A stretch of DNA of 64,000 nt. Origin: Lolium rigidum (Eukaryota; Streptophyta; Magnoliopsida; Poales; Poaceae). The notes under the pieces were generated by a model. It was not told where the DNA came from. It did no database searches and saw only the letters and a list, made by a program, of their open reading frames with translations. Of the stretch, positions 23,311 to 34,270 are shown one piece after another. A program made the position numbers and the translations under genes. Every line of letters starts with the position of its first letter. The first letter of the stretch is position 1. The stretch covers positions 63,807,754-63,871,753 of the forward strand of contig NC_061508.1 of NCBI RefSeq assembly GCF_022539505.1, in the 5' to 3' direction.

Positions 23311-23892
23311 TGGCAAGCATGGCTGCAATGCTCAGGAATAGTTGGGATCGATGAAACTAAGACACTTTCCAAGTGTAAATGAAGACAGCTGAATGACAAA
23401 GGTAAGCATGCAGAACAATACCCCAGTTGCTGTTCTTGGAGCACCATCTTATCTTGATGCTGCGAATGTGTGATGATCTAATATCATAGGCCCTCAGCTC
23501 AGCAATCCCACTACTAATGGCTTCAGAAATTATGATGTAGTCAGCAGAACAGGACACTGTATCTCTCACATAGCTTACTGCAGCTATGACATGTGTGGTA
23601 CCTTTGCAACATGATTATTGACCGACCCCTTAGTGTAACCCCACTCATGATTACTGTGAGAATTTTTGCCGGTACAGCTTGGATCAATGCGTGACCGGTA
23701 GAAATACAGAACCAGATCTAGAATCAGGTGTGCCCTACAACCCAGTTTTCATCGAAAACATATATCCAAGTTCAAAAAAATTGTGAAAAAAATCTTGCGT
23801 ATACAGGACGAGTAGAAAAGTAGAAACACATTAATGTCAACTACTGTCCACCGTTTGCGCGGAGTATACCTTAATAACTATTTTAGGAAAAG
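23311..23892. other. No recognisable feature
   Basis: AT-rich sequence between a Harbinger element and the poly-T of a LINE-like sequence; no exon or repeat seen. Confidence 0.4.
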
Positions 23893-24410
23893 TCTTGTTT
23901 TTTTAATAAAGGAAATATATCAATACTAAGATGATACCAAGTACATCTGACTTCTGCAACAACATAATATCGAGATCAAGTCTATATATCAAGGATGTAC
24001 ACAAAGAGAAAAAAAAGAAAGAAGGAAAAAAAGTCACGGCAAAGAAATCAAAGCCTCATAGTTATAAAGAGCAACAATGGTGATATCTAAACTTTAAAAA
24101 AAGGTTCTCCAAAACAATGCCTCCAGTATGGTAACTATGCACAAGTTATGTTGTTGTTCGGCCTGACCACCAAGGCTAGATCCTAGATTGTCACCCTCGA
24201 GAAGGTCCAATCTCCAAACAATTAATGCCTTCAGTAAAGAAAATGACTAGGGAGCCGCCATTGCAGGTACAAGGACCAAAGTTCAGACTTGGGTTTTTTT
24301 TTTACCGAAAAACCGAGACGCAAACCTGAAAGCCTCGTCAAGAACAAAGTCATCATGTGTCACCAACTCACCTCACCACCCCTCCTCAAATATTGCTGCA
24401 AAATAATGAT

Positions 24411-25385
24411 TGATGACCCACAAGTATAGGGGATCGCAATAGTATTTGTGGAAAGTAAAACCCAAATTTATTGATTCGACACAAGGGTAGGTAAAGAATA
24501 CTTATAAGCCTTCACATCGGAGTTGTCAATTCAGCTGCACCTGGAAAAACACTAGTAACAGAGGTGATGTGAAAACAACAGTAATATGGAAGCAATGACA
24601 ATAATAACACAGCAGTAGTAGTACAAAGGAGATGGCACCAGAAAATATTCCAGTGCTTAGTTGACTGTAGAGCAATAATGATGACAAAAGGCCGGGGTTC
24701 CCAGCTATCTACACTAGTGGTAACACTCCAAATAACATGTGTTGGGTGAACAAATTACAGTTGGGCAATTGATAATTGGGAGGGCATGACAATGCATGCT
24801 ATGATAAGATAAAGGCAAAGTGAACTAAACAAAACACTACTAAACAGAAATAAGCTAAGCACAAATAAACTAGACAAGACAAAATAAAATAAAAACAGAG
24901 AGAGACACATAAAGTGTACTCCCCATGTGAACTTATGAGTAGAGCTATGCCTCCCCGACAATGGCGCCAGAAAATAGTCTCGATGACCACAAGTATAGGG
25001 GATCGCAACAGTCTTCGAGGGAAATAAAACCCAATTTATTGATTCGACACAAGATGAGGTAAAGAATACTTATAAACCTTAACAGCGGAGTTGTCAATTC
25101 AGCTGCACCTGAAAAAGCACTAGTAACAGGGGTGATGTAAAAGAAGCAGTAATATGAGAGCAATGGCAAAGTAACACAGCAGCAGTAGCACAAAGGAGAT
25201 GGCACCAGCAAATATTCCAGTGCTTAGTTGACTGTAGAGCAATGATGACGACAGAAGGATCGGGGTTCCCAGCTATCTACACTAGTGGTAACTCTCCAAA
25301 TAACATGTGTTGGGTGAATAAATTACAGTTGGGCAATTGATAATTGTGAGGGCATGACAATGCATGCTATGATAAGATAAAGGTT
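24411..25385. repeat. Direct repeat of LTR ends (24411-24830 and 24981-25385)
   Basis: Both copies start at the ATGACCCACAAGTATAGGGG region and stay collinear to GCTATGATAAGATAAAGG with scattered substitutions. They are the 3' ends of the two LTRs of the rearranged element. Confidence 0.9.
24950..24969 (-). other. Primer-binding site, tRNA-Asp-like
   Basis: TGGCGCCATTGTCGGGGAGG on the minus strand lies 11 bp inside the 5' LTR. It starts TGGCGCC, like the complement of the plant tRNA-Asp 3' end. Confidence 0.7.
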
Positions 25386-25528
25386 ATTGTAGTATTTAAT
25401 TGGGAATTACAACATAATACATAGACTGTAATTCAACTGCGTCTATTACTAATAATTCACCTTCAGGTTATCATCTGAACCCCTTCCAGTATTAAGTTGC
25501 AAGCAACAGATTATCGCATTAAGCAATA

Positions 25529-26252
25529 CTCCCTCCATCTCATAGCTTAGGGCGTAATTTTTTTTACAAAATTTCCTCATAACTTAAGGCGTATGGTCGT
25601 GGGTATCACTAGGATCCCTCTTTTACCCCTGCGTCCCGTTCCCCCACCTCCTCAAAAACTGGTCAGAGTTATTCTCTCCGGCGGCTGTGCTTCGACTTCT
25701 GCGCCAAATTAACATCTGCCGCCTCCCACAAGCTCTCTGTCCACCTGCAGCTTCAGCTCCACTCCCTGGTGCGAAAATTCTACGTCAAGCTGCAACACCA
25801 TGTCCACGTCCAGATGCAGCACCATGCCACGGCCGCGTTCGCCGGTGGTCGACTGGCCGACGAATAGAGGGCCACGGCCGTGTCCGCCGCTCGACTGGCC
25901 GACGAACAGAGCGCCACAGCCACGTCCTGGCGCATGCCCTCCGCGTTCCACTGTGCGGCAGTTCGGACTTCGGCGGCCGGTGAGGTCAAGCGGCCGTTCC
26001 CGTCGTCATCATGAGGAGCCGAGCCGAATTAAAGTGCATGCGTTGGGAGAGAAAGTACGTGAGAGGAGACATCAAGCTATGGCTCCTGGGAGAAACGAAG
26101 AGTCCAGGAATCGCACGCATTGGAATTAAGGATAATTACTGCCGTGCATGCAGGGGCAAAAGTGGAAAGGGCCCGATTCTTTCTCTCCTGAGTAACCTCT
26201 CCTTAATAACCGCGCCCAGATTTTTACGCCTTAAGCTGTGAGATGGAGGGAG
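25529..26252. mobile_element. Tc1/mariner-type (Stowaway-like) element, non-autonomous
   Basis: Inverted ends CTCCCTCCATCTCATAGCTTA / CTCCCTCCATCTCACAGCTTA are flanked by the TA dinucleotide on both sides (25527-25528, 26253-26254). The 724 bp lack a transposase. The interior is GC-rich and contains a short tandem repeat with GGCCGACGAAYAGAG (near 25855 and 25897). The left end carries a second, internal copy of the terminal motif (about 25577-25597). Confidence 0.92.
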
Positions 26253-28104
26253 TATGTGTAAAGTAAATAATAGAATTACCCTTGGATAAAATATTGTTGT
26301 TTTCTCCCTAGTAGCAACCACATCTACAATCTTAGAAGTTATTGTCACTCTTCCAAAAAACTAGAGGCATGAACCCACTATCGAGCATAAATACTCCCTC
26401 TTCGAGATACAGGCAACTACTTGATCACGGTAACTACAAGTACTGGAGAGCATGCAAGATCTTAAATAACAGTAGTATGATAATATGATAAACAATCTGA
26501 TCACAATTCCAGAATTTATCGGATCCCAACAAACACAACACCGATTATATCATATGGATCTCAATCATGTAAGGCAACTCATGAGATCATTGTATCGAAG
26601 TACATGGGAGAGAGAGTATCAACTAGCTACAACCGAGAACCCGTAGTCCAGGGGGAACTACTCAGGAACCATCATCGAGTCAAAGTGGAGGCGGTGGAGT
26701 CGATGGAGATGGCTCCGGGGGTCAATCCCCGTCCTGGCAGGGTGGCGGAACATGAACTTCTGACCCCGAAACTCGTCTGGACGATGATGGCGGCGACGGA
26801 ACTTTTCGTGGATGGAGGCTGTATTTTTCAGGGTTTTCTCATCGGAGGGAATTTATAGGCGGAAGGGCGAGGTCAGTGGGCACCAGGGTGGCCCACACCA
26901 CCCCTAGGTGCGGGCTAGGGCCAGGCCGCGTCTAGGCATGGTCTGGCCGACCCCTTTCCCCCCTCCGTCTCTCCTCTGGACTCCTTCTTCGTTTGGGTAA
27001 AATAGCAACTTTTGCTTTTGTTTCGTTCAATTCCGAGAATATTTCCTGTACAACTTTTCTAAAATACAAAACAGCAAAAAATAGAGAACTGACACTGTGG
27101 CATATTGTCAATAGGTTAGTTCTGGAAAATGCATAAAAGTGTCATGAAGTGTAGACAAAACATATAGAAATTAGTGTAAAATAAGCATGGAGCATCAAAA
27201 ATTATAGATACGTTTGAGACGTATCAATGATCTTTCGACTCACAGGTGTCGCGTGCACAGTTGTGGTGTGGTTATCGCACACAACGAGAAGTGTAGTATC
27301 TTCTCCCCATCCTCTATCAGCGCTCCCTAGAATAGTCACTAGCTCTGCATTCAACACGAGCATGTGAGATGGTACCTCTAGAACTAAACATATTCTTCAA
27401 GCTCAACCCCGTTGATCTCGAGGAGACAGCGCGTCCAAATATGGTCGAGTTAATTGACATCTATGGCACACCCTCTTGATTGCATGTAGAGATACCAGGG
27501 TCCAGCCACATAGGACCTCTAGTCATCACCACAGAGATGTGAGACCCCACAACTGAGCCGACGAGGTCAACGGCGTGGAGGCCTATAACTGGTAGTGACG
27601 AATTTGGTTAAAGAACGTTCTTGGAAATGAACCACAATGCCGTCAGCCAGAGAGCTAGGAGATCCATGTGGGTCGGCTTTTAGTGAGATCACCACTCCAC
27701 GCCCACATCTTCTGCCTAGTCCCTAGGAAGCGCTAGCTCCGGCCTATCTAGGACGGACCGAAAACACCAAAGTCAACTCCATACCGCCTCGATAGATCAA
27801 TCTGATATACCACGAATGGACATATCAACAAAGATTTAGTGCTGATTTTCGCACACGAGGACACCCATAATTGTGTGGACGAAGATCCCTCGGACAACTA
27901 CCGTGGAAGTGCCTACCGAAGACGGACATGGCGATGATGGCCGGAACTACTAGGGCCAAGGAAAAAACAAAGAAAGGTCGCCTCGCCGCGGTTGTTTGCC
28001 GTCAGATGGTTTCCTCCGAAAGCGGCAGGGTTGCTGGGGTGGCACACCCGAGGGCTCTACTAGAGCGGCGGTGGAGTTGCTATGGTAATAAGTGAAATAC
28101 ACAT

Positions 28105-28236
28105 CTATTAAGAAAAATGCATTTCAAATCCATTTCAAAATCTCAATCTTTTGGGAAATTCAGGACAAACACAATTATTTTGCACCTATTAAGAAAAATG
28201 CATTTCAAATCTATTTAAAAATTTCAATTTTTTTTG
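28105..28236. repeat. Two-copy tandem repeat, 81-bp spacing
   Basis: CTATTAAGAAAAATGCATTT and the following 25-30 bp occur at 28105 and again at 28186 with few changes. Confidence 0.75.
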
Positions 28237-29016
28237 AAAAATATGAATACATCAAGAAATTTTATGGCGGCTCACAAAGTGCTGCAAAAAATCTTATTGG
28301 GCTATGTAGAGAAGAACAAAAAAAATGTATTGTAAAAAGCTTGTGTAGAAAAAAATTACGGGTACACACCGAAAATTGTCTTTCTACACAAGCATCATAT
28401 GATAATTTCTAAAGTTCCATTTGCTGCCTTACCAACAGAGAAATAAAGAAAGTAATGAGAAAGAGGAGATGTGAGGTGTGGTTCACGGGGTGACCAACAA
28501 ATGCATGCGAGTTAACGGGAGCCATCAAATCAGTCAAGTGCTTGCCTCAGGGCATGGCCCCTGACAAGTTACTCTCAGCTTTCTCCTCCTAGCCAACACC
28601 TGCCATTTGCAGTGGACATGAGCACCTACCACTGTCCAATGACTACATGTATGATCTCCTTGTAAAATGATGGTCAGGGGGACACGAGTGTCACCTCACC
28701 ACTACACATATCCTGCTAAGTTTCCCCTCACCGTCTTTACAGAAGGGAAGGCACATGAAAAAGTGAGAATTATTGAGGCATCAAGCTTGATGATGATTCT
28801 TTCTTACCATTGGGCCTCTGACCATCCTCCCTGTGTGATTGATGGATTCCTCACCAAACAGCAAAGGTGCCAGCATCGGTACATGGGGTTTGGTCGCGGT
28901 GACAGAGAAGGGGAGAAAGATAGGGAGAGATCTGTTTAGAAAATAAAAGCCGTCTTATCAGAAAAGCTGTGGGGGATATGGGATCACCTTCCCGTCTTGG
29001 CAGATCGGACGATGAT
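28237..29016. other. Intergenic, no feature recognised
   Basis: AT-rich then mixed sequence with no convincing exon, repeat family or RNA gene. Confidence 0.4.
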
Positions 29017-30290
29017 GAAAGCTGAGGAGTGACTTGCCTTGCCGTGGCAATTATTTGAAATAATGCTGACCGGTTTGACCGAGCCCAAGAATGCTTCACT
29101 AGATAGGTGCTCTGCATGCAGAATGCACAGGTTTAGGATGAGCTGCACCCACATGCACTTGGGAAACCTATGGTCGTAGCCTTTTTTTTTCTTACTACTA
29201 TTCTGTACCGTAAATGTTTATTTTTCAGTTATGTTGTTGCACAATGACCTGGGATTGAAGGTATCCAATTATCAATAAGATTATAATGCAACGGCACTTC
29301 TGTAAGACTGTAATTGATTTTTGCTATCTCTCTCCGCACAATCTAAGAAACCTAGTCCCTTTGTCCCATAATATAAAATGTTATTATGATCCATTAATTT
29401 GTATATTGGATGTAATAACATGTGTTATTGGACAGAAGGAGTATATAGTACCTTGTCAGACTATTTTAGTCACCGCTAGTTAGTTTCTCTGGAAAACGTT
29501 CAGGTTCTAGCATGAAGTTTATCCCCACAAATTATGTTATAAAATATGGCCACTTATGATATGTGTGAAAACAAAACACATTTACTCCTTTGCACACATT
29601 TAACTTAGTTAAATTTGCAAGAGCATCCTTAGCAAATCTCACATATCACCCTGAAACCCAAAAGTGGAGCCTATGTGTGGTTTTGGGACACTTTTTTTAC
29701 TGGAGCATACACCGCAAACGGGTCTGATGTGCATTTTTTTGCAGGTTACCTTAAAGCAATCCGCGGACACATTTCAGCTATTCCACATCACCCAATCCCC
29801 AATCCACCACCGCCCCCCGTGGCATACCCCTTTGTATATAGACACTTTCCTTCCACCTCATGCCACTCCGTTGTTGTATCCGTCGCCTCGAAATGTGGTT
29901 GATTAACTCCACCAACCCACGCCATGGAGCTTTCTCCGGGTCCCGCGCAGTGGAGGCCCCATGTCCAACGAGGCACTCTGTCACAAGGTCGACTCACCAT
30001 TACGAAAGCTGAAGAGGGGGTTACCTTGCCCGGTCAATTATTTGAACGATGACCAGTTGACGGAGCTCAAAGACGCTTCACTATATAGGTCATAGGTGGT
30101 TATGGGCATGCATCATGCACATGTTTGAGTTGAGCTACACCGACATGAAATGCACATGATTCTTATTACTCTGTACTGTGCAAGTATTTTTTTTTTCACT
30201 CATGTTTTTTTTTTTTTTGAAACTTTTTTTTTTTCACTCATGTTGTTGCACAATGAGAAAGTATACAATTTTTAATAACAGGAAAAATAT
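29017..30290. repeat. Diverged segmental duplication (29017-29290 and 30004-30290)
   Basis: Both segments run in the same order: GAAAGCTGA(A/G)GAG, a TTGCC...CAATTATTTGAA block, GCTTCACTA(G/T)ATAGGT, GCATG...ATGCACA(G/T)GTTT, a T-rich tract, and TATGTTGTTGCACAATGA or CATGTTGTTGCACAATGA. They are about 1 kb apart. The material between them (29291-30003) is single-copy apart from a small Stowaway element. Confidence 0.75.
29355..29441. mobile_element. Short Stowaway-type MITE
   Basis: An 87-bp near-perfect hairpin, GTCCCTTTGTCCCATAATAT at one end and the imperfect complement TTGGACAGAAGGAG at the other, with TA on both sides (29353-29354 and 29442-29443). The long TTATTA...TAATAA stem is typical. 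Confidence 0.75.
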
Positions 30291-30519
30291 TCGGTGGGTG
30301 TACTGGCCTGCTGGGCTAGCGATTGCAATCCACACCAGGTGGTGTGTACTCCCAGCCGGCCCGCAGCTAGCTTTTCTCTTATACATATGGGCTATAGGGT
30401 TTCGTTCCTGCGGTCAATCAGCCCATTAATCCCTTTCTAAAAGAAACTAGTCAGCCCATATATCTTAGACTTACTTTATTCCGAATTCACCAGATTCTCT
30501 ATTAGCTTGTGCGCTGTAT

Positions 30520-30588
30520 AAAGTGTAATGGACATCGCGCTCGCTCATTTCTGACGCAAAGACCCAGGATCGAATTCCGTCACACAAA
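30520..30588 (+). other. tRNA-Arg-like relic (degenerate)
   Basis: The order GTGTAATGGACATCGCGC (D-arm/A-box-like), a TTTCTGAC anticodon-loop-like stretch, then GACCCAGGATCGAATTCC (T-arm/B-box-like) resembles a plant tRNA-Arg(UCU). The acceptor stem cannot be closed and the T-stem is imperfect, so this is at best a pseudogene or SINE-like head. Confidence 0.25.
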
Positions 30589-30692
30589 GCTCAATTTTGG
30601 CCGAAGCTTGCATACTCCAAACAAGCATTACGCTCTTTAGAATCTGCCTCTTTTTTTCCAAAGAAGGAACGTTCCTCTCGCTATACATGTAA

Positions 30693-31668
30693 GAGCATCC
30701 CTAGCAGAGTCTATATAAAATTGAACCGAAAAGACGGAGTTTGGTCTCCCGAATTTTTTCGACGTTTTTTGTCGCCGCGCAGAATAGAAACTGAAAAAGC
30801 GAACTGAAAAACGAAAATCAAAAGTCGCGGGAAATTTTGCTGCAATGATCCATGCGAAATGAAATGAAATCTTGCTCCGATCGAGCTACATTTGAACATA
30901 ATTTATAATAGTAATCAAAATACTTAACTAAACCTAATCTGCCGCGCTAATTTGACCATAAAAACTAAGAAATTAGCTCCGGGATTGTCACCGGGGCTAT
31001 GGTAGCGGCGGAGGAGGGTTTTTTGGCTAGCCGGCGACGCCTATGCGAGGACGAGCGCGTCCACCTCGAACGACGCCGCCTCCGACGAGCTCCCGCAGGT
31101 GAGAGGCGGCCTGTTCTCCTCGTCGTCGTTGTTGTCGTCGCCGCACGGGGAAAGAGCCGGCAGCGGCGGGCTGCACGCGTCGGCTGGTGGCGCGTCGGCT
31201 TCCCCCTCGCGCATCTCCGAGCGCCCAGGCCTGTGCGCGAACATACGCGACCACTTGCGGGCCGCCCGCTTCCAAGCTCCGTCGGAGAGCGCCCACCTCG
31301 CGTGGTCCACCTCCGACCGCACACCCGGGGGACGCAGTGGCGACTTTCCGCCGCCGATTCGGACCCCTCTCCCCTACTGGCGCGTCTTAGGCCCCATTAC
31401 GGTGGGAAGGGTGGTGACGGCGGCGAACTAATTCATCGCTGGAGGTGGAGCGGCAACAGCGGCGGCGGGGGAGTAGGGTTTTGGAACCCAACTCGCCCCC
31501 GCGCCCTGTATATCTACGGGGCGACCGTTCAATTTCTCGTCCCCCCGAACTCATTTTACGGGTCAGGCCGCGAGTTCAGGCTCCGTTATGGGTCTCTTTC
31601 GGCCTGACCCGTATTCTCGTCGGAATTTTTCAGTTTCGGCCCCTTTTCAGTCGCAGTTAGAGTTGCTC
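30693..31668. mobile_element. Harbinger-type element, TAA target duplication
   Basis: The ends GAGCATCCCTAGCAGAGTC and (on the minus strand) GAGCAACTCTAACTGCGAC are imperfect inverted repeats. TAA flanks both sides (30690-30692, 31669-31671), as expected of TWA-targeting elements. The GC-rich interior has only overlapping chance ORFs. Confidence 0.72.
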
Positions 31669-31671
31669 TAA

Positions 31672-32683
31672 TCTTGCTTCTGAATTTTGCACTCGTGTTA
31701 CCCATGAGGTGTTGTGGGGGCCATCTGAGTACTATGGGCGGGCCCATGACTTTATCAATGGGTATTCAAAATGAAAAAAGTACAAAGAAAAGTAGAAAAC
31801 TAGTGAGAAAACCAGAGTTTGAACTCAGAATCTGAAACTGCTAAAAGAAGTTCACTTGCTCTAGCAAACAATTTGACAGCTATATCATATGATTTGAAAA
31901 AATTGACGAAAACTTTAGGGTATTCACATGCATACTCGCCATTAGTACACTTAGAGCCGCCCATGCTGAGTACGCCATGCCAGCGGAACAGATGTTACTT
32001 TCAGGAAAATATTACAAGAGGTGTGCCCACTACAACTAAAATTGAAGGGATAAGTTAGCCCACGAAAGGGTATCGGGAGATCCCGGCCATTCACATAGAA
32101 CCAAACTTTGCAAAAGGGGGACACTGAAGCAAACAAATCATATGTATTCCATGCGTAACTGAAAAATCTCGGTTGCTATTACAATCCCATGTAAAACTCT
32201 CACGTGCAAGAACGACCTTCAACGGCCACGGAGTCTACCAGGTTCCAAGTTAATTCTCGGTTGATCAAGAACGAGCAAAACCAGCAAAAGAAACGCTTTT
32301 TGGTACTCGGATTGAGAGAAAACTATTTCCGAATCAACATTAATTAAGAACTTTCCGATCCAATAATAGAGAATAGTGCAAGTACTCTATTTATCGGATG
32401 GTATGAAGCCCCATTGAGAAATAACTAATTCTATCTTGACGGAGAAATACACAAATAGTTACCTTCACAAAGAATAGAAACAAATTAATGGAGATATTGG
32501 AAAAAGATCCAGTTGACAGAATTGGTGAGTGGAATTTAGCAATCTGGTCACCTACCTGTGCACAGTGCACTAGAAGCTCCGAGACATGTGAGTGGATTCT
32601 AAGGAGAGAACCTCGTCCAAGTATCTAGCGTCTCTCTCACCTTGCTCCGCAAGCACTTCATCACCTCGATGCCCTATTTGCCC
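31672..32683 (+). other. Upstream region of the aquaporin gene
   Basis: AT-rich single-copy sequence between a Harbinger element and the core promoter, with no exon seen. It probably holds the aquaporin promoter; no specific cis-element can be assigned with confidence. Confidence 0.4.
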
Positions 32684-32690
32684 TATTTAA
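32684..32690 (+). promoter_or_regulatory. Putative TATA box of the aquaporin gene
   Basis: TATTTAA lies about 100 bp upstream of the start codon, giving room for a 5' UTR of roughly 70 bp. Confidence 0.55.
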
Positions 32691-32787
32691 GCCTCTTGGC
32701 GTGATGAATCCTAGTATTGCACACTAATATTAGCCACATACACTGGAAGTAAACGAAAGCTCTCTGTCAAGGGGGATAAACCGGACC

Positions 32788-33846
32788 ATGTCGACCAAGG
32801 AGGGGATGGACACCGCCGACGAAGAGATAACAGACATTATCGTCCAGAGGGTGCCATACTGGGACCCGCCGGCAGTGAAGCCGCTGGAGACGAGCGAGCT
32901 GGTCGAATGGTCCCTCTACCGCGCTTTGATCGGCGAGTTCACGGCCTCGCTCATCCTCGTCTACGTGAGCATCGCCACCGTCATCGGGTACAAATTCCAG
33001 TCATCGGGCGCCGACGAGAGGTGCACCGGCGTCGGGTACCTCGGCGTCGCCTGGTCCTTCGGCGCCACCGTCTCCGTCCTCGTCTACTCCACTAGCGGTG
33101 TATCGGGCGGTCACATAAACCCAGCGGTGTCGTTCGCTCTGTTCGTGGCCGGGAAGGTGTCGCTGGTGCGCGCCGTGCTGTACGTGGCGGCGCAGTGCCT
33201 CGGCGCCATCTGCGGCGTGGGCGTCGTCAAGGGGATCATGAAGCACCCCTACGACTCCTTCGGTGGCGGCGCCAACTCGGTGACTGAGGGCTACTCGCTT
33301 GGGGCGGCACTCGGCGCCGAGACCTTTGGCACCTTCGTCCTCGTCTACACCGTCTTCTCCGCCACCGATCCGAAACGCACGGCCCGCGACGCCTTCGTCC
33401 CGGTACGTGCGCGCGTCGTCGGTGATCGATGTCGCGCGACCTCTCTGACCTGCATATGATTTATTTGTTCTTGCAGCTGGTGGCGGCGCTGCCGATCGGT
33501 TTGGCGGTGTTCGTGGTGCACCTGGCGACCATACCGATCACCGGCACGGGCATCAACCCGGCGAGGAGCCTGGGCGCCGCCGTGCTGTACAACCAACACA
33601 AAACCTGGAAGCAGCACGTGAGATCCATGCACCACTACTTTAACGTACGCACACAACGCGCGTAGTCATTGTTCCGATGGGGATTAAGACCCGTTTCCTG
33701 TTTTCGATTTGCAGTGGATCTTCTGGGTCGGGCCTTTCACCGGCGCGGCCTTGGCGGCGTTCTACCACAAGATCGTGCTGCGCGACATTGCTGTAGTCAA
33801 GGAGGCGCTACGGGGCTCGTTTAAGAGGGCCAGCTCGACCGCTTGA
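32788..33846 (+). CDS. PIP2-type plasma-membrane aquaporin (three exons, 295 aa)
   Basis: Exons are 32788-33402, 33477-33617 and 33715-33846, all with GT/AG introns and phase 0. The protein is a six-helix major intrinsic protein. The first NPA (GGHINPAVS) is at residues 111-113 and the second (GTGINPARS) at 232-234. The aromatic/arginine filter residues Phe91, His220, Thr229 and Arg235 match the water-selective PIP pattern. Loop-A Cys79 is kept, and a DEE triplet at residues 11-13 may act as an ER-export signal. The short N-terminus with PYWDPP and the C-terminal LRGSFKR serine fit the PIP2 subgroup, which moves water (and sometimes H2O2) across the plasma membrane. Oddities: loop D reads [12 protein letters not shown], so Phe203 stands where PIPs have the pH-sensing His, and loop B reads AGKVSL instead of ARKVSL. 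A later GT at 33644 would insert nine residues before WIFWVGP and is unlikely. Confidence 0.92.
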
Positions 33847-34020
33847 AGATCGAGGAGATGAGACCATGTAATGAAAATCGATCGAAGTTGTTGATTAGTT
33901 ATTTTTTTTCTTATCTGCATGTGCGTCGGTCGTTTTGCTTTGTAGTAAGATACTAGACCATGGAAGCGCGCATTGCCGCGCCGTCCATTTTGAGAAAAGA
34001 GTAACATAAGGTAGTTGAGA
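33847..34020 (+). other. 3' flank of the aquaporin gene
   Basis: Likely 3' UTR. A GTAATGAAAATC stretch at 33868-33879 could serve as a poly-A signal, though no canonical AATAAA is present. Confidence 0.4.
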
Positions 34021-34270
34021 AATATGGGCAATATATGAGCGATGTGGTTCCTATAGGAAAATTCTACATTCTATATTCTAGTCTAACATGGAAAGGTTTT
34101 ACAAGCGGCGGTTGAAAACGATCACATTGATACTACACACAGTTTCTTGTAATATGGGCAATATATGAGAGTCCTAAAAATTTGACATTCTGCATTCTAG
34201 TCTAACGAAGATTTTACAGGCGGCAGTAAAAAAGGATCACATTGATGTTACACACAGCTTCTTGTGGTTT
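34021..34270. repeat. Tandem duplication, unit about 120-130 bp
   Basis: AATATGGGCAATATATGAG opens both copies (34021 and 34151). They share ATTCTAGTCTAAC, TTTTACA(A/G)GCGGC and GATCACATTGAT, ending in CACACAG(T/C)TTCTTGT. Confidence 0.85.

Larger units (their letters stand above)
24411..27226 (-). mobile_element. Rearranged gypsy element with ATGAT target duplication
   Basis: The outer ends are intact: ATGAT at 24406-24410 and 27227-27231 flank TGATGACCC at the left and GACGTATCA at the right. The right LTR (about 24981-27226, minus strand) is complete apart from a nested mariner element. Its primer-binding site is TGGCGCCATTGTCGGGGAGG (24950-24969). Only about 150 bp of interior remain (24831-24980), and the left LTR is cut to its outer 420 bp (24411-24830). 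The whole gag-pol region and most of one LTR have been deleted while both ends survive. Confidence 0.9.
23893..28090 (-). mobile_element. LINE-like retroelement (3' end at left), split by a gypsy insertion
   Basis: On the minus strand the sequence ends TATATTTCCTTTATTAAAAAAA at about 23896-23920, a poly-A end in the style of cereal LINEs. Just inside are 3'-UTR-like phrases. It continues to 24405, where a gypsy element with ATGAT target duplication interrupts it, and seems to resume at 27232. The part from 27232 to about 28090 has no intact reading frame. The 5' boundary is a guess. Confidence 0.5.

Noticed and set aside
28667..28939. 90-codon plus-strand ORF as a small gene
   Set aside because: No conserved motif, no codon bias, and it ends in low-complexity Arg/Glu sequence.
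30999..31607. 202-codon frame inside the Harbinger-type element
   Set aside because: GC-rich composition leaves several overlapping frames open on both strands; no domain or conserved order.
33618..33643. Longer second exon of the aquaporin using the GT at 33644
   Set aside because: It would insert nine residues before the conserved WIFWVGP; the GTGAGA donor at 33618 gives the normal family alignment.
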